Source of the DNA: Blakeslea trispora
Taxonomy: Eukaryota > Mucoromycota > Mucoromycetes > Mucorales > Choanephoraceae
Length of the DNA stretch: 64,000 bases
Assembly: GCA_025331445.1 (NCBI GenBank)
Contig: JAIWNE010000036.1
Span: forward strand, 124,001 to 188,000
Direction of reading: 5' to 3'
Part shown: piece after piece, positions 47,798 through 62,016 of the stretch
Numbering within the stretch: position 1 is the stretch's first letter
Layout of the letters: each line of letters begins with the position of its first letter
Position numbers and translations under genes: made by a program
Notes under the pieces: model-generated
What the model saw: only the letters and a program-made list of their open reading frames with translations
What the model was told of the DNA's origin: nothing
Databases searched by the model: none

Positions 47798-48865
47798 GAA
47801 AAGAAAGTGTTTACTTTCATTCTTGTTTAAAATAAACCTGTTTCTCTGAAAACATTTATTTCTATTTCTGTCTGAACTTCTTAGGACTTTGTTGGAATAT
47901 TAAAAGTTTTGGATAGAGTGGGTTATGAATTGAATTAGAGTACCAGAAGAGTGTTGATCTAAAATAGCAATGAGTGATAAGATTTGCTATATTTTTAATA
48001 GAGTCAGTTGTATGATATAATGAATAGCATACAAAAAAGAGAAGAATGAGCAATAAGTGATGAATATAGCATGTTTATAAACACTTACTGGACAACAAAA
48101 GTCTTTCATGCCTCCATCAGCCGTGCATTATACAGTGGGGCAATAAACTCACAAAGACTTGACTCAGGCAAGACAAGCAACAAGAAAGATCAATGTGGCG
48201 AAAACCAGAAGCTTCGATAGCAGAAACAGTTATTATACCGTTTTGTTTAACCATATGCAACTAACAAATGAGATTGATTCGTCATAAAAACGCTAAATAG
48301 GTGATTCTACAATGATAATTTTGGTAAGCTTCTGTAAAATCAATAAGATTATATACGTTTTGATCCTTTCAGGTACAAAGTCTGTAGTAGAAAAACTGAA
48401 CTAATCAAAGAACGACTATTTATCAAATGTAAAGATTGCATAATGTCTACACTTCCTGTGCCAAATCCCTATCGAGAAATGAAAGGTTTGCATTGCTACA
48501 ATAAAGTCTTAATTAGCAAACCCATACCAAAAAGCACTTTAGCCATAGTAAATCCTTATTGTTGTGTTTGTCTATATATGCTAAACGTCAAGTATTTATG
48601 CATTGTTTTACATCAGTTGTGATGCATTAATGGTATCTGCACTGTAAAGTCATTATATAAAAAAGTGTATGTTTAATCACAACACGTTTGTCATTCTCTT
48701 AGGTGAGAGATTTGCTAAACTTTCTTGTTCTAATTAAAGCATTGTTGGGTATTTTAATATCCAGTTAATCGGCTGCTTATCATAAGAAGAAACAAAGAAT
48801 AAAGCAAATCTACAAACAGATATTGAAAGGCATAATGTACATTCTTTCTGGTTTTATTGTGGTTG
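47798..48865. other. Gene-free stretch with a Tc1-like end
   Basis: About 1.07 kb without a supported gene, between convergent eS4 and ITPK. At 48130-48155, TATACAGTGGGGCAATAAAC resembles a Tc1/mariner terminal end, but no matching opposite end was found nearby. A stretch at 48370-48490 has Cys-containing codons (KCKDC) in one frame but no supported start or acceptor. A solo element end is a possibility only. Confidence 0.35.
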
Positions 48866-50403
48866 TTAGTGAACTAGTCGTTTCTTGAGAATATTTACAA
48901 ACATGGAGTGGAAATTGTCCACATTTTTAAAGCCTAAAATAAAAAAAAATAAGGTGCAATTAATGTCTTCTGGCTTGTAAAAAAGATCAAAAAAAAAAAA
49001 GATGAGAGAGGGGGCATTTACTTGGAAAATAATTGATGTCCACAACGTAATAAGCGTCCGTCTGTGCTTGTAATAATACATCAAAACCAAAAAAAGTCAA
49101 TCCCTTTAAACATAAGGAACCGTCAAGTTAGTCTCTAAAAAAATATCTTCCTCATAACAAATAACTTACTAACTGGTGGTATAAGCTGTCCGCAATCTTT
49201 TGTAGTTTATCCTCATCCAATAACGTTTCTTTATAGAGATGAATATCATCTGGATCTGTTCTCAAAAACACTTTGTCAAGGTCATCCGAGAGTTCGTTTT
49301 TTGTTTCAAAATGTTTTGGTAATGTCTGACTATCGAAATGAACCACATCTATTCGACAAATACAACAATGAGCATCCATCCCACTGTTTTCTCTCTATTT
49401 TGGTTTACCTCCTGTTCGATCTAGATTTTTAAAGGAGGGACGAGTGGAAGCAGTAATCTGGCCATCAGCTACATAAACCTTGACGATAACTCCATCATGC
49501 TGTATAAACTCTTGTAAAATGACAGAATCATCGTTGGTATAGTATTTCTGGACCTGTAACATGCCTTTTTCTGAAGGTATTAATGTCATCTGATGTGCCT
49601 CGGTGGAGGAACAGGCTGTTCTGCGTTTACACATGGCCTGATTTCAAATCCATAGGTCAGCTCTCCGCTTGTGCGATGTTGTTGATTTCTTACCGGAAAC
49701 TTGATATCTATACTATTCTTCCAATCTCTAATTGAATTCAAAGCAATGCTTTTGGGTACAAAAAATAAAGGATCTCCACCTTTTCTTAAAATGTTAAGCC
49801 AGAGTCGATAAATAACATCCTTCCATTTTGACTTTCTTTTTTTTTTTCACTCGTAATTACCTAGTGTCTCTCTGGCCGCGCATACTTTTGTATGATGATA
49901 TAGTAGCATTCTGTCTAAAACCTTTTCAATGTTGGACCAAGCATCAATTACAATCACTTCAGGGTGCCTTTTACTGTATTCCTTTTTGTTTGTTTGTCTT
50001 AGTCAATCTGTCCCCCCAACGAATAAGCTCGCAAACTTACAATAAATCTTTGATAAAGTATTGCTGCTTCTTTGTCGCCACGCTCTATTTTGGCTACAAG
50101 ATCTGTCATTTTGTGCACAACAAGATCGAGTTCGCCTTGTTCCTCGATTGGCATGCTCAAGTCGATGTGAATGATTCGAAGATTTCGTTTTCTGCGACAA
50201 GTGAAGAAAAAAAGGGGGAGAGGACAAAAGCGATAGTAAGGTACGTTAGTTTTCGTCTGCCTTCAACAAAGTGTCTTTCTTAATCTCTTGGCATTACTGT
50301 ACAGTGCATAGTCCTCTAAACCAATAAAGCCCGAGCGTTCAATTTTCTTTCTCGTAAATATTAATCCAACTGTCTTCATATCCTGGCTTATATTTCCTGG
50401 CAT
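48866..50403 (-). CDS. Inositol-tetrakisphosphate 1-kinase (ITPK1-like)
   Basis: Eight exons on the minus strand: 50303-50403, 50041-50191, 49861-49981, 49694-49779, 49409-49637, 49170-49348, 49022-49103, 48866-48933; 338 residues. ITPKs phosphorylate inositol phosphates at positions 1, 5 or 6 using an ATP-grasp fold. Diagnostic: VGLIFTRKKIERSG, the LSMPIEEQGELDLVVHKMTD block, FIEYSKRHPEVIVIDAW, FQEFIQHDGVIVKVYV-like (VILQEFIQHDGVIVKVYVAD), STRPSF, GLTFFGFDVLL and VVDINYFPSF with the metal-binding Asp and DxN. Some acceptors are non-standard in sequence (AAAG), but they are forced by frame and family. No visible break. Confidence 0.88.
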
Positions 50404-51268
50404 TATTGTTGTTTTATTGGCTTTTTCAAGCAAAATATCTCTCCCTCGTTTCGTCTCTCTCTTTTCTTTTTTTCTGTCTTTTGCGCGGAAAGAAAGAAAG
50501 AGAGAAGAAAAGATGAAAATCAGAGCGAATTAAGGCTAAGCGCCCCCCCCCCCCTCTGTCCCTCTCTCTCTCACTTTTCGCCTTTGCTTTGATACTCATC
50601 AAATTAAGTGACCGAAACTGTTGCCTTTTTTTTTTCAGATAAAAATGGGATTTTTATTTTATCATTGAAATCGTTGTATTGTTTGCTTAGACACGTTCGG
50701 ATGACTCGTTTAGTTCGATTGATTTGTTTAAAGAGATTTGCACTATATTCTGCTGATTTGAGCAACTTGACTTACTGGGGGGGGGGCTAAGGGCTGAGTT
50801 GTATAATTTTTTTATATAAACTGATTCTAGACGCGAAACCATTACGGTGGCTGCTTCATGCTGTAACATCAAATTATATTGTATTGGGTCTTGTACGAAG
50901 GCACGGGAAGGGAGAGAGAGAGATGTGATTTTCTTCAAAAGATACTTTGCAACGATGAGTGTTCAAAAAGAACTGTTCCGTATAAAAGATTCAGATAGAT
51001 GATTTGCTAATGAACTTTAGAGGTGTATATAAAAAGAGCAAGATGGGTAGTTCTGAAAGACATTGTTTTTATTCGTCTTTCTAAATTTGTCGATCACCAA
51101 GGAAGCACAGCTTGTTAATTCCTAAATATTGTTAATTGTTAATTGCTGAGATATGATTCATGCGCATTGATCTTTTTTTTTTTTTTTTTTACTATTTTAA
51201 AGTTCATAAACAAAGCAAGATGAAGCTTAGCGATTATGTGTCACATCACATACAGTTGAGATCAACTA
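50404..51268. promoter_or_regulatory. Upstream region of ITPK
   Basis: About 860 bp. The stretch next to the ITPK ATG has A/G runs on the minus strand; a C10 run occurs at 50544-50553 and a G8 run near 50779. No coding region over 100 codons is supported. Confidence 0.4.
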
Positions 51269-52378
51269 TTGGTTTCTTTACGTTTTCCAAAGTGCTGTGT
51301 CACTAAACAATACCAAGGTATTCTCAATTGTTATCTAACTGACCATACCAGCCATTTCTTTGGGCACACACCTTTCCCTGTCTTGTCCTTTTACTTTCCT
51401 CGACTGAGAAAATCGTGTTGTCTGGATCAGGGGCATTTCGTCCACGCTTTGTTTTTCTCTATGATTAAACTTGCCTTGCCAATTCCGGATGACTGCAACA
51501 TCTTCGTCTTGCTTGAGTTTTCTCTAGTGAATGGCTTCTTGAACCTTCCGGACGATCATTGGATTGTCGCTTCTAGACCTGCTCCTTTGCTTCTGAAGTA
51601 TTTCTTCACGATTGACGAGTCGTGCAACTGCTTTCAGCCTCTACATCCGCCAGATCAACCATGGTTCCCTCGACTCTGGTCTATGCTAAAATTAGAGCTG
51701 CTTTCTTCTAGTATGTCTCTCCAGCCTCGTTACCATCCTACATACTCTTGAGAGTGTCGCTCCTGTCAATATTCAACCATTTGATGCCTTGTAGACTCAA
51801 TTTAAGTTCTGGGATGATTTCTCCGATCGCTCTTTCCGTATGTCTCTGGGAAACGCTCTCCTTCGGCCGATCACTTCCGTACTTCCCTCTCGTACATGGT
51901 ACTTCTTCTGGTCCTTACCGTTGATGCCTAAATACCGCTCTATGTGGTATCGTATTATCTATGACAAATTCCATTGCCATGATTCCATCGCCTAATTTCT
52001 GGCTAAGGTTTTCCTCTCCTGCTCTTTCTACAATACCGCTGTTGAGGATCGCCGCCATCTTTTTAGTTGAATGCCCAGCTAAGTGTGAACTATGGTCTCT
52101 CGTACTACGGTCTCGATTCCCTTATATGTATTTCCAGCCATCTCACATTATCTCTGCCCTTTGGTCCCTGGCTGTACCACCCTATGTTCCCGCTAATCAA
52201 TTCCTCAGCCTTTGCACTGAAACTGCTCGTGCTGCTTGGTGTGCTCATTGGGCTTTTGTTCGGCGGAATATTCAGTTCACAGAAGCTACGGTTATCTCCA
52301 AGATCCATAAACTTGGTTCATCTTTATTTCTATAGCACACCTCTCTTTTTGACGTGTGACTTTCCGTTCAATTATTAA
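51269..52378 (+). mobile_element. LINE 3' fragment, copy 2
   Basis: Plus-strand frames read the same LINE region as 22201-23124: DHWIVASRPAPLLLKYFFTI, then, past frame breaks (51752-51960), the knuckle-derived LVECPAKCELWSLVLRSRFP and QFLSLCTETARAAWCAHWAF. The 3' UTR (52333-52360) has the same GCACACCTCTC...GACGTGTG motif as copy 1. The Cys residues at the start of the knuckle are lost. RT and endonuclease are absent. The two copies are diverged (about half the residues identical by eye), so insertions are old. Confidence 0.75.
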
Positions 52379-53408
52379 TATAGCAATAATTCTACACAAA
52401 AAAAAAAGGTATTCCTTGGGATTTTTGTCTTACATGGAAGGGCTAAACGGAAGTAAGATTAGATGGTTGCTCAGATAGACTTTATTCCGTGTGTAAATAG
52501 TTAAATAATAAATTCTTACCAACAAATATTAACTTACACTCAAGCTAGGCCAAGCTCTTTGTAGAGTATGACTTTTTGCTCCCATTGTTTGACCTTGAGA
52601 GCATGCTTTTGAGGCTTTTCATTCAACCAAGTATTCAGTGCAAGAAAGAGAGAGAGAGAGAGAAGTGCACTGAAGCTACTATCTTAAAGTCAGTTAGGGT
52701 AGGAAAAAGACACTAAACTCCTGTAATAAAGAGATCTCAGCGAACTGCTGAAACATATGCCAATTAAGACAAAACTGTTAAAAGAACTAATTTGCAAAAT
52801 GTTAAAGACTAGGTAGGATGATCTTGCAGCAATTCAAAGAATAGGCTTGAGTTTACCTGTCCAATTCGTGGCATCAGGCAAGGTCTGTTTAAGGGGTCGC
52901 GATGAAGCTGTATGCCTCTCTTCTTACTGCTGCTCGAGTCGATTCTTGGAATAGCAGAAGAAGGAGAGAGAGATATAGACTCGCAGTTATTAAAAGCCTA
53001 TGGTGATACTGCAAAGCGGACAGCTATTTTATCCAATTTTTTTTTTTTTTTTTGGTATTTTATACTATTCAAACAATTGTTTTGCATGAAGCTTTCTTTT
53101 TGTTTGTTTGTGGGACAAAGATTTTTGGGATTTGTAAACGAACATCACTTTGAAATATGTCACCTCTTTGTTGTTGGATATAAAGGAAACAAGATAGACT
53201 TATGCCTAAAGCAACATCTAGGTATACTAAAGTCATACTGGCAAAAATACAACACGTAATAGGTTCAAAACTCATTGCTGTTTTAGTTAAACATAACTTA
53301 GCTTGCACTTCTTTTTAGAGCCTAATTCCTCAATATACTCCAGACACATAGAATCATGGAAAAGAAATCTAATGGTGTTTATTTTCTATCATCAAGTATC
53401 AAGTCTTT
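52379..53408. other. 1-kb gene-free stretch
   Basis: AT-rich DNA between LINE copy 2 and the DAHP synthase stop. Frames at 52912-53259 and 53303-53497 have no recognisable family. GA repeats at 52646-52662. No other signal. Confidence 0.5.
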
Positions 53409-55128
53409 TCATATCTTTGGAAAGCCTTTTGATCTTCTTTCATCTTCATAGTATTTTGCTATTAAGAAAGCAACATCAAGTGATTGTTCATAGTTGAGAC
53501 GGGGATCACAATGGGTTTGGTAGTTCGTAGAAAGGTCGGTATCTCTCAGATCCATCGAGCCACCAACACATTCTAAGCGATGCATGGTTATTCTTTCTTT
53601 CTTGTTTTCACTTTAACCATTCAAGAGGGAGGAAAATGCTTACCAGTTACTGAATCACCTGTCAATTCAAAATGAACACCATTTAACTTACTATTACAGC
53701 TCTTGTGTACTCTGAATGTTTCTGACAGTTCTTGAATAATGTCAACAAAATGACGTGTCTTCAAATTGCTTGAAGCTGTCTTGGTGTTGCCATGCATAGG
53801 ATCACAAACCCAAACTGGGATATGACCTGATTGATGCACAGCTTCGATATGTTTTGGCAAGAACTGCTCTACTTTGTCTGCACCAAAACGAGTGATAAGT
53901 GTTACTTTGCCAATTTCCTTGTTAGGATTGATGGTGTCAAGAAGGCCAACCAAGTTTTCTGGAACAGTACTGGGTCCAACCTTGATACCAACAGGATTTT
54001 CTATACCACGCATGTATTCTACATGTGCACCATCAGGTTGGCGAGTACGATCGCCAATCCACAAAAAGTGAGAACCTGTATTATACCATTTTTTTTCTTT
54101 TGTGGCAGGCGAAGGTAATAAACGGGTCAAAGAAGCTTCGTAATCCAGCAAAAGTGCTTCATGAGATACAAAAAAATCGACAGAATTAAGGGCATGAGAA
54201 GTGTTGTTGTTGTCGGCACCAATGGTGCGCATAAAGTCAAGTGCATCCGTTAACTGACTGACAATAGCTTCATATTCTCTTTTTACATTGTCAGAGCGCA
54301 CATGACTTAAATTCCATTTGGATGGCTCATGCAAATCGGCAAAGCCGGAATCAAGCAAAGTACGGACGTAATTCAATGTAGCTGCTGAATGGAAATAAGC
54401 ACTAACAAGTCAAATATCTTAGCTACACAATCTATAGAGCTCTCCTAGTTCCTTACTTACCCTAACAATCTTTCTGGATCTGGCTTTCGATCAGAAGGAT
54501 CAAATCCATTCACATTGTCACCTCTAAATAAATGAAACAAACTTCACTTAAGTACGAGTTTTCAAACTTTTGTTTGGTACTTGTATCAAGTTACCTGAAA
54601 GAATGAATTTCCTTTCCTTCAAACATCTCCATTGGATTGGATCGGGGTTTGGCATATTGACCAGCCATACGAGCAATACGGACAACAGGTGTGCGAGCTC
54701 CCCAAGTAAGCACAAGTGACATCTGAAGTAAAACTTTGATCTTGGCTTCGATAGGGTCCTATTGTTTTGTATTGTAAGTTCTTCTCATTCTTGTAAGAAT
54801 ATCTGTATACGCTTAAATTACCTGAGAACAATAATCAAAAAGCTCAGCACAGTCACCACCTTGTAGCAAGAAAGACTTGCCGAGTGCTGCATCTTTCAAT
54901 TGGCTTTTAAGGTTCTCTATCTAAACAAAAACATATCAGTTTCCTTTATTTGTTTTTTTGTCAAAAAAAATGAAGAGAGTAGATGAATTTCTTTCTTACT
55001 TCAACAGTAGACACCATAGGTGGTAAACGCTTTAACTTGTTTAAAACACGTTCGACATGCTCCTGATCTTCATATACGACATCCTGAACAATAGGCTTTG
55101 ATTTCCAGTCTTGAGGAGTCCAACTCAT
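53409..55128 (-). CDS. Class II DAHP synthase (3-deoxy-7-phosphoheptulonate synthase)
   Basis: Six exons on the minus strand: 55000-55128, 54822-54920, 54595-54758, 54461-54523, 53644-54401, 53409-53572; 458 residues. This enzyme makes the first committed intermediate of the shikimate pathway from PEP and erythrose 4-phosphate. Conserved parts: GKSFLLQGGDCAELF (metal Cys), ARMAGQYAKPRS, RGDNVNGFDP, HSAATLNYVR, VGIKVGPS, LITRFGADKVEQFLP, VWVCDPMHGNT (metal His) and GVHFELTGDSVTECVGG. These are class II (plant/AroAII) signatures; budding yeast uses class I enzymes. The length is normal and no break is visible. N-terminal MSWTPQDWKSKP has no clear targeting signal, so it is likely cytosolic. Confidence 0.93.
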
Positions 55129-57916
55129 AGTGAATATGTACAGTTTTTAGATAACAAGAAGAAGAAAGAGAGAGAGAGTTTTTTTCTTGCTGTAAAATAT
55201 TCATGACAAATAAAATGGTCGGAAGTCGAGTTGAGTTTCTTTTATGAATATGCCAAATCCACTTATTTCCTGTCGCCGGATGGTTGCTTGATTTGTAGAG
55301 GAGTAGAGAATTTCAGCTTTCGCCCAATAAGACTGTAGCATTATGTTGAAAGTGATTTCAAGAGCGTAGTTTTTTTTTCTTAAGCCATTTGATTTGGTTT
55401 AGGTCTGTGAAGTATTTGCAACTACTTGTCATCGTCTTACAGGCACATCTGATTGGCCACTTGTCATTACTCACCTGATTTAAAACATCACTGAGCTTCA
55501 AATACTAGTGTCTTCCCTTATTCACTTTTGCTTATAAGAATCATCCGTTGTATGCTTTACTATTCAGACATTGGAATACACACTATGAGCAGTACAATAC
55601 TACATTAAAAACACTGTTTTTGACATACGAATATAAAGCATACTTGCTTTGTTTTCTGTCAATTTGAAGTTATTGAGAATAGGGTCAAAAAACCGACTCG
55701 ACTCGACTTTGTTTTTTCCAAGTTTATAACCGAATGACTCGTCGGGTTTGTGTAACTCGGGTCAGCTTCAAATAAGGAAGTGTTTACTTGGGATCTTTTT
55801 CAAATTTGACATGAGCATGTCAAGTAAATTTTTAATGTGTTGTAAATTTATCAAGTAAGAATACAATAACAAAAAAGCATCAAGAAATGTGAATATAGTA
55901 TATAGAAAAGACAATTGTGTATGCATTCAAACAAAGTGTAGAAGCAGCTTATGTAATTTGCAAAATAGAAAAAAAAACTAGATCTTGCGCAGGTTCGGTT
56001 ATATGCGGTTTTCATTTTCAATTCAACGCCTGTCATTTGCTTTGTTGAATTCCAACGAGTACGCACATCAACTACAAGTTTATGATACTTGAGGTCCAGA
56101 ATGTCACAAGCTTCTTCATACAATCGACCTAAATTGTATGAAGCTCTTTATAGGTGACAAGTTAGCAAAAAGACAAAAAGAAGAGAAGCAAATATATAGT
56201 TACATACCATATTTTGACGATGCCTCTTCTTAATTTAATGACAGGATTGGACAGAAAAGCATCGAAGGAATCAGCATCAATTGACTCTGCAACTTGATAG
56301 ACACTAGTATTACTATTGGGTGCTTCAACTTTCAGCCCTTTGTTGAGCAGTTGATGATAGAGGTATTCAAAAATTATCACTTTAAAAAAAATTGCTGTTT
56401 GTTCATGTTGAGGATAAACATCTTGTTTTTTTTGTATTACATTCTCAAACAAAGAACCAAGATGAAAGCGGACATAGAATGAGAATGAGCCTACTTTATG
56501 CTCAAAATGAAACCATCAATATACCAACCAAATGAGGACATTGATCAGTAATGCTTCATATTACAGCAGTTTCCTTTTTTATTGTCATTTTAAGCTGCAC
56601 ATTTAAGCTAAGTTTAGCTCAAAAAAGCATTTATGGATGACCACTCGAAAACTTGTCAAAGGCATAATCAGTCTGAGGCAACATCTGGTTTGATTACACT
56701 GCAACACCATTGATAGAAAGCAGCATTATTTCCTATAAATTTGGATCAAAGATATTAAATGTTATTCAAGCAACCGCAACAACAATAATAACAAAAACAA
56801 TAGCACCAATAACGGAAAGAACAGACTCCAGAACAGGATGAGCGTTTTCTTTCTCGGCCTTGTTGTTGATGAGGCTACTTTCCAAGCAAAGATCCACTGC
56901 CAAGATCAGGTACAGTTTTGGGTCGCTGAGTAGAAGCAAGTTTATAGATATATCTAAATATATCTATGCCATCTTGTATAACAAAGGTAGAAAACAAAGG
57001 ACCAAGATAACAGTACCTCTAGTTGTAGGGCACTTTGAAGTCCTCCAAGGCTCAAACAAACAGACTCAAAAACCGTTGTTTGGTACTTGAGTAGGGACTG
57101 CTCAGAAACAAGTTATGATATCTACAGAAACAAAGTGATAAAGGACTACAAGTTAATTAGTCAGAATACGCTTGTTTTCGATGACTACAATACCAGAGAT
57201 GATTTAGACAAAATTCTTGAATCTTAACGATCATGTTTGACAATCAACGACGTGTCAATATGTCTTATCAATACATGAAGGCGTCAGTAGTTTTTCGTTT
57301 AGCTCCTTCAAAATTGATAGAAATCGTAGCAAATGCTATTTGGCATGCTATTCACTATATTGACAGAAGCAAAAGTTTCTACACCCTCTAGTCTATTTTA
57401 TTAATTCTCTTGAACTGAGTTGAGTCTTTTGTGCCTTTACACTCTTACATACAATTAAATGATATACCTTTGCCAACAGAATAACGACATCGATCATGGG
57501 GTGCTTTGTTTAGTTCTGAGGAGATCACTCTAAAAAGCAATAGCGAGATGAATAGCAGTTGAGTCAATCACTCTTCAATTTAGCTGAAAGAAAGCAGCAA
57601 ATCAAATCAAAAATTTCCTCTAGCTTTATACAATAGAAGCAATAGACAATACTGTCAATTAAAGGTGTTTGGCTCCTTTTTCTTTTTTTTAAGGGTCAAT
57701 ATGAAATACATCATTTCTTTTAACTCATGGGCCAATCAGTGACTGGTAAAAAAGAAGGTAGCTATACTTGTAAAGGCCTGTAGGGAAACATACATTTTTA
57801 CTTTTTTAATATTATTATTATTTAGGTAAAATAAAGTGTAAAACTGTCAAGAAGAAGAAAAAAGAAGAAAAGAACTGCATCGCAAAAGAAGGGAGGGGAA
57901 GAAATCCACGTTTGCT
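55129..57916. other. 2.8-kb stretch with a hAT-like remnant
   Basis: No intact gene. The minus strand at 55851-56452 has a decayed hAT-like piece (separate entry). Around 55690-55740 there are repeats of CGACTCGACT. A 76-codon plus frame (56860-57090) contains an LVVGHFEVLQG stretch but no family is recognised. The rest is AT-rich. Confidence 0.45.
55851..56452 (-). pseudogene. hAT-type transposase remnant
   Basis: Two minus-strand frames (56162-56452, then 55851-56123) are broken by stops. The second has LVVDVRTRWNSTKQM, close to the L.xDVxTRWNST motif of hAT transposases, preceded by YEEACDILDLKYHKL. Upstream residues (VIQKKQDVYPQ and beyond) are not diagnostic. No terminal repeats or the hATC domain were found, so the copy is dead. 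Confidence 0.45.
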
Positions 57917-59501
57917 TTATCGACACAGACCACAGGAAAGTTTAGAAAGAAATCCTTTTGATTTCTTGGAACGCACTTGTTCTGGCTGATCTTGCGGTGT
58001 GTCTGCTTGAACTTTTTGTTGTACCTGAGGTTGATCCACAATTTTCTTGTTTGTTGTGTTGTGGCGTGTAGCTCTCTTTGACAAAGTCTAATGATTTGGG
58101 CATAAGCTTTTCTATGTTTTTAGCTGTCTTTAAACGATTCTCACCTGCCATCCTTTGCCGATGTTCAAGGTCATCCAATCATAAACATCATCATCTTGTT
58201 CCCCAACCTTCTCGATAGCTTTGGAAAATAAGTTACGAAGAAAGTCATAATCGGGTGTCTCCTCAAATCCAAGTTTGCGCACATATTGCAAATAGATGCC
58301 AAACTCCTCTATGGTATAGTCATCCATCAATTAGCTTTCATGCAACTCATTGCTATTATTCTTATTACCTGGAAAACCATCACAAAGATCTTTCACGGCT
58401 GTTGTTTGTTTCTTTTCACCAATTTTCTCGTATTTTTGTTTGTTAGTAGCCGCCTTAAGACCTTGCCAAGGTAAAGAACCCCTCAGAAAATACATAAAAA
58501 CATGCCCTAATGACTCAAGATCATCACGACGAGATTGTTCTATAAAATCAGGAATTAAGGGGGGGGGGAGAGAGGGATGAAGAGTAAGAGATCAATCTTC
58601 CGATAAATTTTTCTTCAAAACAAAAAGCAAAAAAAAAATAAAAATAAAAGAGATAGACAAGACCATCTTACCTCGGCCTAAATGAGTGTTGATGGACATG
58701 TAACGAGCTGTGCCAGATAGACTCTTTCTTTCGCGGTAGGGAATATGTTGCTTTGATTTTGGATCTCTGTACAACTTGGCCATACCAAAATCAACAATAA
58801 ATATTTGATTTTCTGATTCAGTGCCAGGCTTTCCAACGAGGAAATTGTCTGGCTTGATGTCTCGATAGATGAGGTTCTTTTCATGAATTGTTTGTACTCG
58901 AGTCAACTAGATAGATCGATATGAGTTTCTTTCTTTTTTTTTTTTTTTTTTTTGCAAACTTGAATAGCAAATATTGCACTACCATTTGTTTAGCCAACAT
59001 GGCAGTTGTCTTTATACTGAAGCGCCTTCCACAAGTATCAAACATATCTTCCAAACTTGGACCTAGCAAGTCAATGACCAAAATGTTATGAAGACCTTCT
59101 TGACCGAAATAATAAGCAGTAGGTATACCAACTTGATTCATAATGAAGAAAAGATTAATAACACACACACACACAAAATCCAAATGATTCAACAAGCTTA
59201 CTGGAGCCAGCCATAATCTTATAAGTTCGATATTCGTCTCTTAATTGAGGTGCATCACATTTTCTTGGTTCGAATTTGATAGCCACAGGTTGGTTGTTTA
59301 ACAGATTGATACCTTTTTTTTTTGGAATGAACTGTAGTTTAATAGGCCATTATATGTATATAAAAAGAAAAGTAAAAGTCTCTCACCTTCATAGATAATG
59401 CCAAAACTTCCCTCACCAATCTTTTTTCCTACTTTGTAATGAACACCCACAACATTATGTGAATTGCCTGGACTAGCAGTAGCAGCAGATGAGGTAGGCA
59501 T
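57917..59501 (-). CDS. Casein kinase 1, Yck type
   Basis: Seven exons on the minus strand: 59387-59501, 59202-59312, 58983-59131, 58672-58906, 58369-58539, 58145-58308, 57917-58087; 371 residues. Motifs: [16 protein letters not shown] (P-loop), [48 protein letters not shown] (139-146), VDFGMAK, then [19 protein letters not shown] and [20 protein letters not shown]. These are CK1 hallmarks, and the sequence is nearest the membrane-bound Yck1/Yck2 group. The tail ends [16 protein letters not shown]: its two cysteines (C..C) could be palmitoylated, but Yck proteins usually end in CC. The last exon is read in the frame reached by the acceptor at 58088, which gives the SKLSC tail. Confidence 0.9.
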
Positions 59502-60355
59502 TTTACTTGATCAACAGTAAGATTAAAAAAAAAAAGAGAGAGAGAGAGAAGGAATAAGCAAGAGAGATAGAAAGAAAGAGAGAGAAAAAAAAACAAGAAA
59601 TACACGCCCACACGCACCCACACATACTACACACTTTTTCTTAAAAAAAAAAAGTGCTACTTACTCTCAATTTACCGAATGTTTGAAAATTCCGGCCTGT
59701 TTCTTTTTGGCTTTGCCTTGAATAAATTACAGTCTATTGAGAGTCAATATGGTTATTCTTCTGCTTGTTGAAGCTGCATCTTCTTTAGATTCAGTCCTGT
59801 AATCCGAACTTCAATGAGACCAAAAGAGAGAAGATAACAATAAGGCAGATTACTTAAAAAGGAAGTCTGTGATACGTTTTGGTTTGAAAGCTTGTTCATT
59901 CCCTTTTTCTTGGTATATCACCCCAAGTGCTACTGTGCTTCCCAGCCTTCATTCGCTACACTATTCAAATACCGCATTTGTGCGACGTTGTCTTTAATTC
60001 AAAGAGGAAAAGAAAGGCCAAGTTGATAAAACAATGGAAGGCGATTGACTTGCCTTAGAAATAAGTTGTCAATCATTTTACAAAGTTAGTAAAGACTCTT
60101 TCAAACAGGAAAGTCTTGTAAATGATGATACCAAGAAGAAAAAAGAGAAAGAGAGATAGGGGGGAGACAACAATAAACCCACTGTTTGTAAAGGAAGCAA
60201 TAACTCGAAAGCTAAAATGTGTCTTACTACATCTTTTTTTTTATGTATATAGTATGAATGAATAAAAAATGAGTGCATGAGATATTAAGGGTGAAACAAG
60301 ACCAAAAGACTATAAAGTAATGATAATAATAATAATAATAAACTATACAAATTGC
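59502..60355. promoter_or_regulatory. Upstream region of Yck-type kinase
   Basis: About 850 bp. Near the kinase ATG the minus strand has purine/pyrimidine runs (A-rich 59524-59600, GA repeats) and an ACAC-rich stretch (59608-59630). No coding region is supported. The 3' end of the epimerase lies at the far side with an AATAAA-like sequence. Confidence 0.4.
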
Positions 60356-61893
<1,538 letters not shown>

Positions 61894-62016
61894 GCTAACA
61901 ATAAATAAATTTTAGAAAAGAAAAAAGAAATAAGAATTCCAGGTTGGCTTAAAAAAATAGAAAAAAATCCTTTTGGTTTTGTTTCACTAAAAAAAAAAGG
62001 GGGGGGGGGAAGGACC

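Noticed and set aside
48370..48490. Cys-containing stretch (KCKDC) after a CAG acceptor
   Set aside because: The preceding ATG-GTAAGC joins it only out of frame (stops follow); no complete model could be made.
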